Source of the DNA: Phyllobacterium zundukense
GTDB taxonomy: Bacteria > Pseudomonadota > Alphaproteobacteria > Rhizobiales > Rhizobiaceae
Reading direction: 5' to 3'
DNA: 64,000 nt
Assembly: GCF_002764115.1 (NCBI RefSeq)
Contig: NZ_CP017941.1
Location: 310,001-374,000, forward strand
Of the stretch, positions 19,201 through 27,767 are shown in pieces. A program made the position numbers and the translations under genes. How positions within the stretch are numbered: position 1 is the stretch's first letter; each line of letters starts with the position of its first letter. The notes beneath the pieces are model-generated. The model was not told the origin of the DNA. It searched no databases and saw nothing but the letters and a program-made list of their open reading frames with translations.

Positions 19201-22200
19201 TCGTATGTGCCCGAGCCAATCGTATCCCATTGCGTGGTGACTGACAGGCCGTTGGCGCTTGTGCCGATCAGCTGACGCTTTGTAAGAACGCCAGCTGCGA
19301 AGATGCTGATCGTTCGGGTGCGCGATCCATCCGTGTTAAGGACTGTCGCATCGGTCTCGGTGCGATTGAAGCTGCCCGTACCGGTGGTGTCCCATTTCGT
19401 GGCAACAGTCAGGCCGTCCGCCGATGTGTCGGCAACGGTCTTGCCCTTCAGCACCAATCCACCGGAGCCAAATGTGCTGAGCGTCTCCGTCTTGCTACCA
19501 TTCGGATTAAGAACGACGGTGCGGGTGGTTCTGGTATCGATCGTTCCATTGCCATCGATATCGTAGTCGATCGTCTCCGACAGGCTGTCCGCGCTGGTTG
19601 TGATGGCCTTCTTGCCGATAACGGTTGTCCCGTCAGGCCCATAATCCGTCAGGGTCTGGACCGTACTTCCATCGGCATTTTCAACGGTGAGCGCCTGCTG
19701 GTTAGTCTTGCCGTCACCGTCAATGTCTTTGACCACCGTTGTTGTGCGCTTGTCGGCACTCAACGTCGTTGTCGTATTGCTTTCAAGTGTGCCGTTGGCT
19801 TTGTTGTAGCTGACGGTCTGGATCGTGCTGCCGTCGGCATTCAGCACGCTGACCTCGCTCATTGAGCGCAAAGTTGCTCCCGTGCCCAATGCCCATGTCG
19901 TGGCTTTCGTCAGGCCGTTTGCACTGACAACCACCGTGGTACGCCAGGCGGGCGTGTCATTTGCGCCAAGTTCGACGATCGACCGGGTCCGGCTGCCATC
20001 GGCATTGAGCACCGTCGTGTCGTTGGTGGAAAGGTCGAACACGCCGTCGCCGCTGGAATCGATCCTGGTGATCGTCGACAGGCCGTCGGCCGACGTTTCC
20101 GTCACCGATCGGCTCATCAGTGAACCGTTCGCCTTATATTGATCGACGGTTTGCGTTGTCGAGCCGTCGGCATTGACGACACGTGTTTCATGTCGGTCCA
20201 CCACGCCGTCGCCATTGATATCGTCATCAAGGGACGTGCTGTTCGCGTTGGCGGAAACGGTCGTCACAGACTTCGAAATCAGGTTACCCGAGGCATTGAT
20301 CGTCGAGAGGGTTTCAACTGTCGAACCGTCGGCATTCAAGGCTTTGGTCGTCGTGGCGGTTGCATCAACGGTCCCGTTGCCATCGAGATCGGACTGAACG
20401 ATCGATGTCAGACCATTGGCGCTGACCGTCGTGATTGTCCGATCAATCAAAGCACTACCGGCTACCTCCGAAACGGTCTTTGTCACAGAGCCATCGGCAT
20501 TGAGTACAGTGGCATCCCATACAGTCGTATCGACGCTGCCATCTCCGTTCAGATCAGTATCGACTGATATGACAAGGCCATTGGTGAAGATCGTTGTAAC
20601 GGTTTTGTCTAGCAGCGTACCATCGGAGCTTGTGGTCGTGACGGTCTGGGTCCGGCTGCCATCGGCATTGAGAATGGTTGTATCGACAATTTTCTCGTCA
20701 ATGACGCCGTCGCCGTTGACATCGTTCCACGTGGTTACCGTCAGGCCGCTGGCGCTGGTGGTGGAGATTGATCTGGCATAGATCGTCCCATCGGCATTCG
20801 TCCGGGTGACCGTTCTGGTCCGACTGCCATCGACGTTCAGGACTTCGACTATTGTCTGATCGACCTCGCCGTCGCCATTGTCATCAGTCGTGATGGTCGT
20901 GGTCCGGCGATCGGCGCTGGTCAGCGTGACGGTCTTGCCAAGCAGGGTGTCGTTGCCGCTCCTGGTTTCCGCCATTTCCTGGCGGCTGCCATCGGCGTTG
21001 ATGATGACGGCGCTAGTCGTGACCTCGTCGACAACACCGTCGCCGGTGATGTCTTTTTCCAGCGTCCGGGTCAGCCCGTTTGCCGAGGTGGTGGTCGTTG
21101 CCGTGCCGAGCAATGTGCCATCACTGCTCCGTGACGCCACAGTCTGTGCGCGGCTACCGTCGGCATTGAGGCTCATGACATCGGTCGTGACCGCATCATC
21201 CGTGCCGTCACCATTGAGATCCGAATGGATCGTCTTCGACAGCCCGTTGGCGGAAGTGTCCGTCACGCTCTTGGCAACCAGCGTTCCATTCGGATTGAAT
21301 TCGCGGACGGTCTCCGTCGTCGAACCATCGGCGTTGACCAGCACGGTGCGCCGCGTGTCGATCGCCCCATCGCCGTTCACGTCTTCATCGACCGAGATGT
21401 TTCTGCCGTTGGCGCTTGTGTTCCTGACAGATTTTGCCAGCAGCGTCCCGCTGACCGACCTTGTTTCAATGGTCTCAACGGTTGAACCATCCGTGTTCAA
21501 AGTCTTCGACGATGTCGCAATCCGGTCGACTGTGCCATTGCCATCGGCATCGATCTGCGCCGACGAATTCAACCCGTTGGCGCTCACCGTGGTGACCGTC
21601 CGGTCCTTCAGGCTCGTTCCGGCGTAATTGGAGACTGTCTTCGTTATCGAACCGTCGGCATTGAAAATCGAGGTTTCGGTCGTTTTGGCGTCGACGGGAC
21701 CCGAACCGTCAACATTCACGTCCACGGTCTTGACCAGTCCATTGGCACTGACCTTGGTCACGGTTTCGCTGATCAATGCACCATTGCCGCTCGTTGTCGT
21801 GACCGTCCGGGTGCGGCTGCCATTGGCATTGAGCACGGTTAGGTCGACCGTCTTCTTGTCGATCGAACCGTCACCGTCGACATCATCGGTCGTCGTGACG
21901 TCAAGACCATTCGCACTCGTTGTGGTAACCGACTTTGCCAGAAGCGCGCCGACGGAATTCGTCCGGGTAATGGTCGCGGTCTTGCTGCCGTCAGCGTTCA
22001 GAACCTGGATCGCCGTCTGATCGACGTTGCCATCGCCGTCACTGTCGGTGGTGACCGTCGTCGTCTTGCGATCGGTGCTGGTCAATGTCACCGTCTTGCC
22101 AAGCAGCGCACCATCGCCGCTCCTTGTTGTGGTGGTTTGCTGGCGGCTGCCATCGGCATTGAGCACAATTACGGTGCTGACAACCTGATCGATCAGACCA

Positions 22201-25200
22201 TCGCCATTGAGATCCTGCTCGACCGTTTGGGTCAGGCTGTCAGCTGATGTTGTTTTGACCGTCCTGCTGATGATCGAGACATCTGCGTTCTTTGCAACCA
22301 CCGTTTGCGTCCGGCTGCCGTCGGCATTGACTGTGGTGACATCCGTTTCGGTGCGATCGATCGTGCCGTCGCCATTCAAATCGGAGCTGGTTGTGGTCGA
22401 AAGGCCATCTGCTGTTGTCACGGCAATTGCCTTGCTCAGCAGCGAGCCATCCGGATTGAGGCCCATCACCGTTTGCGTCGTCGACCCATCCGCATTGACG
22501 ATCACGGTCGTCCGGGAATCCCACGCGCCATCGCCGTTCTGATCCTCATCGACGGTAATGGTCTTGCCATCGCCGCTTGTTGTGGTGATGGACTTCGCCA
22601 GCAGTGTGCCATCGGCGCTCCACACCTCTTCCGTTTGTGTCCGGCTTGTATCGGCTCCGACCACCGTTACTTGCGAGGTGACGCGGTCGACGACACCGTC
22701 ACCGGTCAGGTCGCTGGATGTGGTCTGCGACAGACCGTCGGCGCTCGTTACGGTGATGGTCTTGTCACGCAGCGATTGATCGGCGTTGAAGCTCGAGACT
22801 GTTGTTGTGATCTGACCGGAACCATCGACCGCAATGCTGGTTGTTTCGCTCTCGTCGAACGTGCCGTTGCCACTGTGGTCATACTGGACGGTCCGTGTTC
22901 GATTGTCGGCGCTGGTCCGGGTGATGGTTGTCGCAATCAGTGTCCCATCAGCGCTCTTGCTGTCCACCGTCCTGGTGCGGCCGCCATCGGCATCAATGAT
23001 AGTCATTTCGATGGTATTGAGTTCGTAGACGCCATCGCCATTCGCATCGGTGCGCGTTGTCTTCGACAGGCCATCGGCGCTCGCGGTCACGTTGATCTGT
23101 TTGCTGAGCGAACCATCAAGGCTGAACGCCCTGGTTGTCGTGACTGTCGAGCCGTCGGCGTTGGTGACGAAAGTCTCGCTCTGGTCAGCCAATCCGTCGC
23201 CGTCCTGGTCGACCGTGGTGGTGATTGTCTTCCTGTCCGCGCTGGTGACAATGGTCGTGCGGTTCAAGAGCGAGCCATCGGCATTGAAGTTCGAAATGGT
23301 GCGGGTACGTGATTTGTCGATGATCTGCGGTTCGGACCATGTCGCACCGGGGACATGACCGGAATTCGCCACTATGTCGACCAGCGACAGTGCCGGCGCA
23401 CCCGCAAACTTGATGAATTCGACATTGGTGAACTGGACACTGTCGCCAGTGGCGGCATGGGTGACCGTAAAGCGATCGCCTTCGCCGAGAATCCGGTACG
23501 CGGTTACGTCACCGGCGAAGACAACCGTGTCGGAGCCACCTCCGGCGTCGACATAGTTTCCGCTTCCACCCGTGAAATTGATCCTGTCGGCATAGTCCGT
23601 ACCGCCGAAATAATTGCCGTTGCCGGTTCCGACGGATACCGTCTCTCCGGAATTTAGCGGTGCCAATTCATCGAGCGAGTACCACTTTTCCTCGCCATTG
23701 AACCAGAGCCCGTTGATTTCGCTGAGGGTGTCGACACCATTGGTCGCGTGCGCGACCGTTACTGTTCCATCCGCATTGCGGGTGAAAGTGTAATCGGCAG
23801 CGACACCATCATAGTCAGCTTGGTTGTAGCTGCCACCCCCGCCCTTGATGACATCATTGCCATGCCCGCCGAACAAGGTGTCGTTACCGTCACCGCCGCG
23901 AAGGATGTCATTGCCGTCGGTGCCGGCAAGATAGTCGTCTCCTGCTGTGCCCACACTAACCCTCGTTCCGGTGCCGTGCGGTGCCAGATCATCGAGGGAA
24001 TACCACTGGTTCTCGCCATAGAACCAGACAGCATCGATATCGATCAGGGTGTCCACACCGTTCGTGGCATGCGCGACTGTTACCGTGCCATCGGCATTGC
24101 GGGTGAAGGTATAGTCGACCGCGGAGCCATCATAATCAGCCTGGTTCGTACCGCCGCCGCCAATTAGTATGTCACTACCGGCCTTGCCGTAGAACGTGTC
24201 GTTGCCGGAGCCCCCGCGAATGGTGTCGTTACCGTCAGTGCCCGCGATGTAATCGTCACCGGGTGTGCCCTCGATTGCACTTGGATCACCAGTCAGTAGC
24301 CCGGCGAGACGCAGGACTTCAATTTGCGAGCGGTCAAACGTGCCATTGCCATCATCATCGAACTGGGTTGTCTTCGTCAGCCCGTCGGCGCTGCGGGTAA
24401 TCAGATTGCGGAAGGCCAGGCTGCCGTCCTTATTATAGGCCAAAATATCTTCGGTGGTTGAACCATCGGCATAGGTCACGCTGGTGCGCTTGACGATGTA
24501 TCCATTCGGATCAGACGCCAGAACCGCGTCGCCGACCGTGCCGGTTGTCCCGTCCGTGCGGGTGAATTCGGTGCGCCCGACAATGGCCGAACCATCGGCA
24601 AAATTCTGGCCGCTGCCCTTGGGCGTCAGGTCGATGGAAGCAATGCCGAGCGCATCGAGCGACTGCATCTGGCCATTGACCATGACCTTGAATTCGGCCC
24701 AGCGGGCATCGCCGGCATCGAGCTTGCCGTTGTGGTTGGTGTCGAAGACATTGCGGATGGCCTCAAGATCACCGGTCGCAGACTTGTCCCATTCCGTGAA
24801 AATGAATTCGTTCGACTGGTTGATCTTGCCATCGCCGTTTGTATCAATGATGAGGACACCTGTCCCCTCACCCGCCCAGGCGGTGCGATGCAGATACCCA
24901 TCGCCGTTAAGGTCGACAAATTGCGATGACGATGACAACGCATCGACGGTCAGGCCATTGCCAGAGAGGTCGAGCAGAACAGGCCGGCCCCATTGGCTCT
25001 TGTGGTCCTCATTCCTCGTGCTTTCCCGAGTGGCAGCGCCCATCCCCTTGCTGGCACCACTGTTCCTTCCGCCACTGTCGGAACCATGGCCCGCACCCTT
25101 ATTACTCGGGCTGCTGCTACCACCACCAAAAATGCCTCCGATCACCTCGCCTATGGCCCCAAAAATACCGCCGACGATTCCAGCTATGCCACCGATGACG

Positions 25201-26522
25201 CCGCCAATTGCGCCCACGAGCCCTCCGAAGAAGCCAGCAACCGTACTAGGGGCAGCTGGCTTTTGCGCTGGAATAGGACCGATCTTTGGCAAGGCGAGAT
25301 ACTGGGGTGGACGGGCCACCGGAATAGCTACGACGGGGCGGGGGGCGGGCTTCGGCTGCGTCACGGCGGGAGCGGCCTGAAATCCGGGTGTCAAACCACC
25401 TGATGCGTGATTCGGGTCGAAGGTCGGCATGTTGGGATCATTTGCCCAACTGCCTTGAAAGCTCGTGCCGCCGTAGTGGTTCTCGATGGAGGGAGTAATG
25501 GAGGGAGTAACCGTGTTGAATCGCCGGTCTTGCTGCTTGGCTCGCTCGATGTTTTCGCGCCGGGTTCGTTCCGCCATGGTGCGTTCCGAAGGTTGCATGC
25601 CGGTCAGCTGTTGTTTGGCACCGCTGGTCGGATTGGTCTTCTCCACTTGGCGTGCATCGATCTTGTCGTGAAAATTCTCCAACTGGGCCGCGCGCGACGC
25701 CGCCCGATCCCGTGCTTCGCGAGCATCGTCGCGGGCCCCCAGCGTGCGACTCTCTCGTGCGTCAGCCAAATCAGCATTCGCACTGCGCTGGTCACGAGCA
25801 TCCAACGTATGTCGCTGCTGCGTATCAGCACGCTGTTGTGCTTCATAGCGCGCAAGATTTTGCATACTTACATTTTCAGCTTGACGATAAGTTTGACCCT
25901 GGTCAGGTATCGAGGGCGGCATCGCATCGAGCCAATCCAAACCCTCCGTTCTCAATCGATCTGCTAATTGGAGATCCGCCGTTGTGAAAACCGCATTTAC
26001 AGTTTTGCCCGTTCCAATTCTTTGATTGAATTCGTCAAGAAAAGAAATTTTAAAGGCAGTTCCCGGCTTTCCTGCCAAATAGTCAGTAATCTTTTCCGCC
26101 GCCCATTTTGCCGGCGCTTCGTACCAGGCGTTGATCTTGAAATCAAAATCCTCCTCGAAAGGCCGAATTGTTCCCTGAAGCTGGTATGCGTCTTTGCCAA
26201 TGACAGTCACACTGCCTCGTAGCTGATAGCCTGAACTTCCCCACGTATATGCCGCATCGACGTAGTTCTTAACCTTCCCCCGCAAAGCAGACTCTGTATA
26301 GTGGTAGACTTTGCTGCGTTCCAATATCGGTGTCTGCGAACCTACACGTTGATCAATCCCTGCGAAGATATTTGGCGACAGAAAGCGCCCGTAGTCTACC
26401 ACCGATCCCGGGCCCGAATTCATATACCTATCTGGATTTACATGAACCGTACTGCCGTTCCCGTTGGACCAATGATCTAATGCATCTGCAGCTGAAAATT
26501 CGTCACGGATAGTGTCGGCCAT
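16254..26522 (-). CDS. Giant type I-secreted calcium-binding repeat protein (RTX / EF-hand-like)
   Basis: 3422 residues from ATG 26522, chosen because AAGGA lies 10 bases before it and the upstream lipoprotein gene stops one base before it. The frame extends to 26615, but that would overlap the lipoprotein. Order: residues 1-170 unrecognised; about 230-350 Arg/Gln-rich and probably helical; 427-474 a Gly/Ile-rich glycine-zipper-like segment; about 510-730 a Ca-loop cap (PVLLDLSGNG, DTNGDGKIN, DTNHNGKLD); about 750-1050 RTX nonapeptides (GTDGNDTIRGGSGNDTFYG); about 1084-2790 some 31 units of ~55 residues, each with a DxNGDGxxD loop and an NADGS turn; about 2877-3200 YD-like repeats (DxTNAQxWSR); 3227-3422 a second Ca-loop cap. 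There is no N-terminal signal peptide, as expected for C-terminal type I secretion. Likely a surface adhesin or matrix protein; the role is inferred. Confidence 0.9.
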   Translation of the reverse strand: MADTIRDEFSAADALDHWSNGNGSTVHVNPDRYMNSGPGSVVDYGRFLSPNIFAGIDQRVGSQTPILERSKVYHYTESALRGKVKNYVDAAYTWGSSGYQLRGSVTVIGKDAYQLQGTIRPFEEDFDFKINAWYEAPAKWAAEKITDYLAGKPGTAFKISFLDEFNQRIGTGKTVNAVFTTADLQLADRLRTEGLDWLDAMPPSIPDQGQTYRQAENVSMQNLARYEAQQRADTQQRHTLDARDQRSANADLADARESRTLGARDDAREARDRAASRAAQLENFHDKIDARQVEKTNPTSGAKQQLTGMQPSERTMAERTRRENIERAKQQDRRFNTVTPSITPSIENHYGGTSFQGSWANDPNMPTFDPNHASGGLTPGFQAAPAVTQPKPAPRPVVAIPVARPPQYLALPKIGPIPAQKPAAPSTVAGFFGGLVGAIGGVIGGIAGIVGGIFGAIGEVIGGIFGGGSSSPSNKGAGHGSDSGGRNSGASKGMGAATRESTRNEDHKSQWGRPVLLDLSGNGLTVDALSSSSQFVDLNGDGYLHRTAWAGEGTGVLIIDTNGDGKINQSNEFIFTEWDKSATGDLEAIRNVFDTNHNGKLDAGDARWAEFKVMVNGQMQSLDALGIASIDLTPKGSGQNFADGSAIVGRTEFTRTDGTTGTVGDAVLASDPNGYIVKRTSVTYADGSTTEDILAYNKDGSLAFRNLITRSADGLTKTTQFDDDGNGTFDRSQIEVLRLAGLLTGDPSAIEGTPGDDYIAGTDGNDTIRGGSGNDTFYGKAGSDILIGGGGTNQADYDGSAVDYTFTRNADGTVTVAHATNGVDTLIDIDAVWFYGENQWYSLDDLAPHGTGTRVSVGTAGDDYLAGTDGNDILRGGDGNDTLFGGHGNDVIKGGGGSYNQADYDGVAADYTFTRNADGTVTVAHATNGVDTLSEINGLWFNGEEKWYSLDELAPLNSGETVSVGTGNGNYFGGTDYADRINFTGGSGNYVDAGGGSDTVVFAGDVTAYRILGEGDRFTVTHAATGDSVQFTNVEFIKFAGAPALSLVDIVANSGHVPGATWSEPQIIDKSRTRTISNFNADGSLLNRTTIVTSADRKTITTTVDQDGDGLADQSETFVTNADGSTVTTTRAFSLDGSLSKQINVTASADGLSKTTRTDANGDGVYELNTIEMTIIDADGGRTRTVDSKSADGTLIATTITRTSADNRTRTVQYDHSGNGTFDESETTSIAVDGSGQITTTVSSFNADQSLRDKTITVTSADGLSQTTSSDLTGDGVVDRVTSQVTVVGADTSRTQTEEVWSADGTLLAKSITTTSGDGKTITVDEDQNGDGAWDSRTTVIVNADGSTTQTVMGLNPDGSLLSKAIAVTTADGLSTTTSSDLNGDGTIDRTETDVTTVNADGSRTQTVVAKNADVSIISRTVKTTSADSLTQTVEQDLNGDGLIDQVVSTVIVLNADGSRQQTTTTRSGDGALLGKTVTLTSTDRKTTTVTTDSDGDGNVDQTAIQVLNADGSKTATITRTNSVGALLAKSVTTTSANGLDVTTTDDVDGDGSIDKKTVDLTVLNANGSRTRTVTTTSGNGALISETVTKVSANGLVKTVDVNVDGSGPVDAKTTETSIFNADGSITKTVSNYAGTSLKDRTVTTVSANGLNSSAQIDADGNGTVDRIATSSKTLNTDGSTVETIETRSVSGTLLAKSVRNTSANGRNISVDEDVNGDGAIDTRRTVLVNADGSTTETVREFNPNGTLVAKSVTDTSANGLSKTIHSDLNGDGTDDAVTTDVMSLNADGSRAQTVASRSSDGTLLGTATTTTSANGLTRTLEKDITGDGVVDEVTTSAVIINADGSRQEMAETRSGNDTLLGKTVTLTSADRRTTTITTDDNGDGEVDQTIVEVLNVDGSRTRTVTRTNADGTIYARSISTTSASGLTVTTWNDVNGDGVIDEKIVDTTILNADGSRTQTVTTTSSDGTLLDKTVTTIFTNGLVISVDTDLNGDGSVDTTVWDATVLNADGSVTKTVSEVAGSALIDRTITTVSANGLTSIVQSDLDGNGTVDATATTTKALNADGSTVETLSTINASGNLISKSVTTVSANANSTSLDDDINGDGVVDRHETRVVNADGSTTQTVDQYKANGSLMSRSVTETSADGLSTITRIDSSGDGVFDLSTNDTTVLNADGSRTRSIVELGANDTPAWRTTVVVSANGLTKATTWALGTGATLRSMSEVSVLNADGSTIQTVSYNKANGTLESNTTTTLSADKRTTTVVKDIDGDGKTNQQALTVENADGSTVQTLTDYGPDGTTVIGKKAITTSADSLSETIDYDIDGNGTIDTRTTRTVVLNPNGSKTETLSTFGSGGLVLKGKTVADTSADGLTVATKWDTTGTGSFNRTETDATVLNTDGSRTRTISIFAAGVLTKRQLIGTSANGLSVTTQWDTIGSGTYDQKATDVTTINSDGSRTRTVANTKSDGTVLSWSVETTSADGRTVTVQDERAGLGQRTRKIVRDILADGSIVDTVLTTDASGNATDWTVTSSLADGRYVTIERETNGDDNVDQKEERIQAVDGSLTTTITGFRADHGVANRTTAKVSADGLTTTTEWDLDGEGTIDRRRTTTNTFNVDGSQRSVTSDTDETGKLVSRTTIVRNADGTTRTTSRDVNGSGTVDQVETVTVDLSGASITTVTNSAEARELSNLVAGEVYWAKAIAAKVETTVSTDGLMATVRSDFDGNGTFEHVMVSKTQIDGSIVSTITETNADGSVKAKGTITTSADGLVTVLNKDANNDGTYDRTETAVTRNDGSITLTAVDRNTNGSLKETVTESFTAAGKLLSSLTTDSAGRKTAEIMLNVDGTTTAKTFAAAGGQQLSVSQLNTKGILTSATLYDPLNANPWSRVEQSFDAAGKKTLEKQFNDDGIRADITFDAASGQQKQVNFYSATNVLTGTTTYDWTSVNPWTRMERSYNAAGQITYQNEFQDNGTRTAYTYDPANAQAWTQIVQSFDTANRLTYQNQFNDNGTRSAITLDPTNAQPWSRVDQNFDTANRLTYQLNSNDDGTKTAYTWDATNAQTWSYIVQLLDTTGSLTTQYNIYDNSTQIHIVYDPHNIATWSNIQYHFNAAGQLLLDMPTFDNGTRTETYFDPTNAQTWSRIVRTFNSAGTPVTETQYYDDGRRIELSNYSNGRFHLGMRYASNGNFEGKTEYYDNGGYKVWRLTYSWTEYNASGQVIGHWSHMTDKDPILLDLNGDNHIDLRPFDPQEFADDTGPKYDWDEDGIRDGTAWVGPQDGFLAIDLGSDGAAGADGLIDQARELAFSMWPEGITEGDEPTDLEALRLVFDTNHDDVLDSNDARWNEFRVWQDLNQNGISDQGELKTMSEAGIRLVNLLPSSQGATQFPDGSAITGTSSYEMTDGTTRLVGDATLAFASSVRASNPA
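18150..23270 (-). repeat. Tandem ~165-bp coding repeats with a seven-unit (about 1161-bp) higher-order period
   Basis: About 31 diverged tandem units of some 55 codons inside the giant gene. Matching landmarks recur at 23197, 22033, 20872, 19714 and 18553 (spacings 1164, 1161, 1158, 1161) and at 22531, 21370 and 20209 (1161 each). Units seven apart resemble each other more than neighbours do, for example the DRKTTT-type units and the VDEDxNGDG-type units. This indicates growth by duplication of seven-unit blocks. Confidence 0.85.
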
Positions 26523-26523
26523 A

Positions 26524-26889
26524 CTATTGAATTCCTTTTTCGTTAACCCAAGAATCGAACCATTCTTTTTCCGCATCATTGCCGATAAAATCAGGACGCG
26601 AAGCTGCGCAATCATCTTGATTAAATGTTACCTCGAACCACTCAACATGACTCTTTTGATTTCTTGAGACAAACGCAATAATACAGGATCTGTTATTGCG
26701 CATTGTGGTATTTTTATCCGTATAGCAAAATATATCCTTGTATAACTCCAAATTCTTTATAGCAAAACTAAACCGTTCATTGAGTTTTTCCCGAGCGTAT
26801 TTAATCTCGTCGAATGTCTTACAGGAGGATTCTGACATGCATGCAGTAACCGTCAGACAAATCGACATTATCGTCAACAGCATTCTCAT
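26524..26889 (-). CDS. Small lipoprotein co-transcribed with the giant secreted protein
   Basis: 121 residues. The N-terminus MRMLLTIMSICLTVTACMSE is a lipoprotein signal with Cys17 in the lipobox. The mature part is hydrophilic with four further Cys (SSCK, IFCYT, RSCII, DDCA), possibly two disulfides. Its TAG stop is one base before the ATG of the giant gene, so the two are almost certainly one operon with coupled translation. I do not recognise the family. Its position suggests a chaperone-like, anchoring or immunity-type partner for the exported protein, which is inference only. Confidence 0.75.
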   Translation of the reverse strand: MRMLLTIMSICLTVTACMSESSCKTFDEIKYAREKLNERFSFAIKNLELYKDIFCYTDKNTTMRNNRSCIIAFVSRNQKSHVEWFEVTFNQDDCAASRPDFIGNDAEKEWFDSWVNEKGIQ

Positions 26890-27767
26890 TTATAAGTATA
26901 TCTCCAGCGCGTCAAAATAATATTCTTGAATCTTTGTACCATTAAAGTACGTCTTCAGAGTTAATCCGATTATTACTTCTTACTGTCTAAGGCATAGATA
27001 ATCTACGCCGTCGAACCAAGTCCGGCTGCACACGTCAATAAATAGAAATCAAGAAGTTAATTGGACTTTTCCCCAACATTTCTTATAACAATTCAGCGAT
27101 ATCCCCAATCACCGAATTTCCTTTAGGTAAGCGCCTTCATAGTATACTGTCAATCTGCTCAAGAATTTTTTTTGCGATAATGTACGAGGCCAAAAATCGA
27201 GCGTTTCGTCATTACAGCGTGCAAATCGCTTCGATTGAAGCGACCTTTGTAAGAATTAAATCCAATAGCAGCCGCTACGTTTTTATCTTCTTACTCGACC
27301 CCGTTAATAGTCCTTAATATCCCGAACAGAGGCTTGTCACGTTGTTTTGGATTAACAGTTTTTGAATAGTTCACTGGGGTATGAGCACATTGGCCGTCAG
27401 ATAGCGTCGAAAAAGTGTGTCAGCTTAAAGAGGTAATGTGCATTGAGATACACAAGAATGCAGTCGGCGTGGATTCCGCGCCTGAAACACTTTGGTTGCC
27501 GCAAAGATCATTGAAGTGCTCAATGAACGTGTGGAGCGGCGTCGCAGCGGCCGTCGGAGCTTTTACTTAAATGCCCGCAGGCGAAAACTCGATCTATGTC
27601 TGACAACACCGGAACCCTTAATTTTCCAAACATCACCCTCAAGAATCAACGTGAAGTCATTTGTCATGATTTGAAAACTGTGGGTCGAATTTGTTGACGC
27701 TTGACGCCGAAAAAATTGCCCTACCAATACGATGTGGGATTTCAGCTGGTTGGTCAGGAATCATCTA
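26890..27767. other. AT-rich non-coding region between divergent units
   Basis: Nearly 900 bp, clearly richer in A+T than the flanks, between the minus-strand secretion cassette and the plus-strand ClpP-like genes. No frame has a plausible start site and recognisable protein; the 60-codon frame near 27492-27674 has no ribosome site and atypical composition. It must contain promoters for both directions. A perfect short hairpin lies at 27226-27243. Confidence 0.6.
27226..27243. other. Short perfect hairpin in AT-rich spacer
   Basis: TCGCTTC-GATT-GAAGCGA, seven-base arms and a four-base loop. There is no T-run on either side, so a rho-independent terminator is unlikely. It could be an operator or an RNA hairpin; no function can be assigned. 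Confidence 0.4.

Noticed and set aside
18150..23270. Regular ~165-bp repeats as a possible CRISPR array or satellite
   Set aside because: The units are in one continuous coding frame, diverged from each other, with no identical repeats or unique spacers.
17559..23657. Several long plus-strand open frames opposite the giant gene (for example 17559-18998 and 22305-23312)
   Set aside because: They are antisense shadows of the Asp/Gly/Thr repeats: low-complexity composition, no ribosome sites, and they break and restart with the repeat unit.
26523..26615. Upstream extension of the giant protein to an ATG at 26615
   Set aside because: It would overlap the lipoprotein gene in another frame and lacks a ribosome site; AAGGA and the stop-start spacing favour 26522.
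27492..27674. A 60-codon plus frame in the AT-rich spacer
   Set aside because: No ribosome site, unusual composition and no recognisable family.
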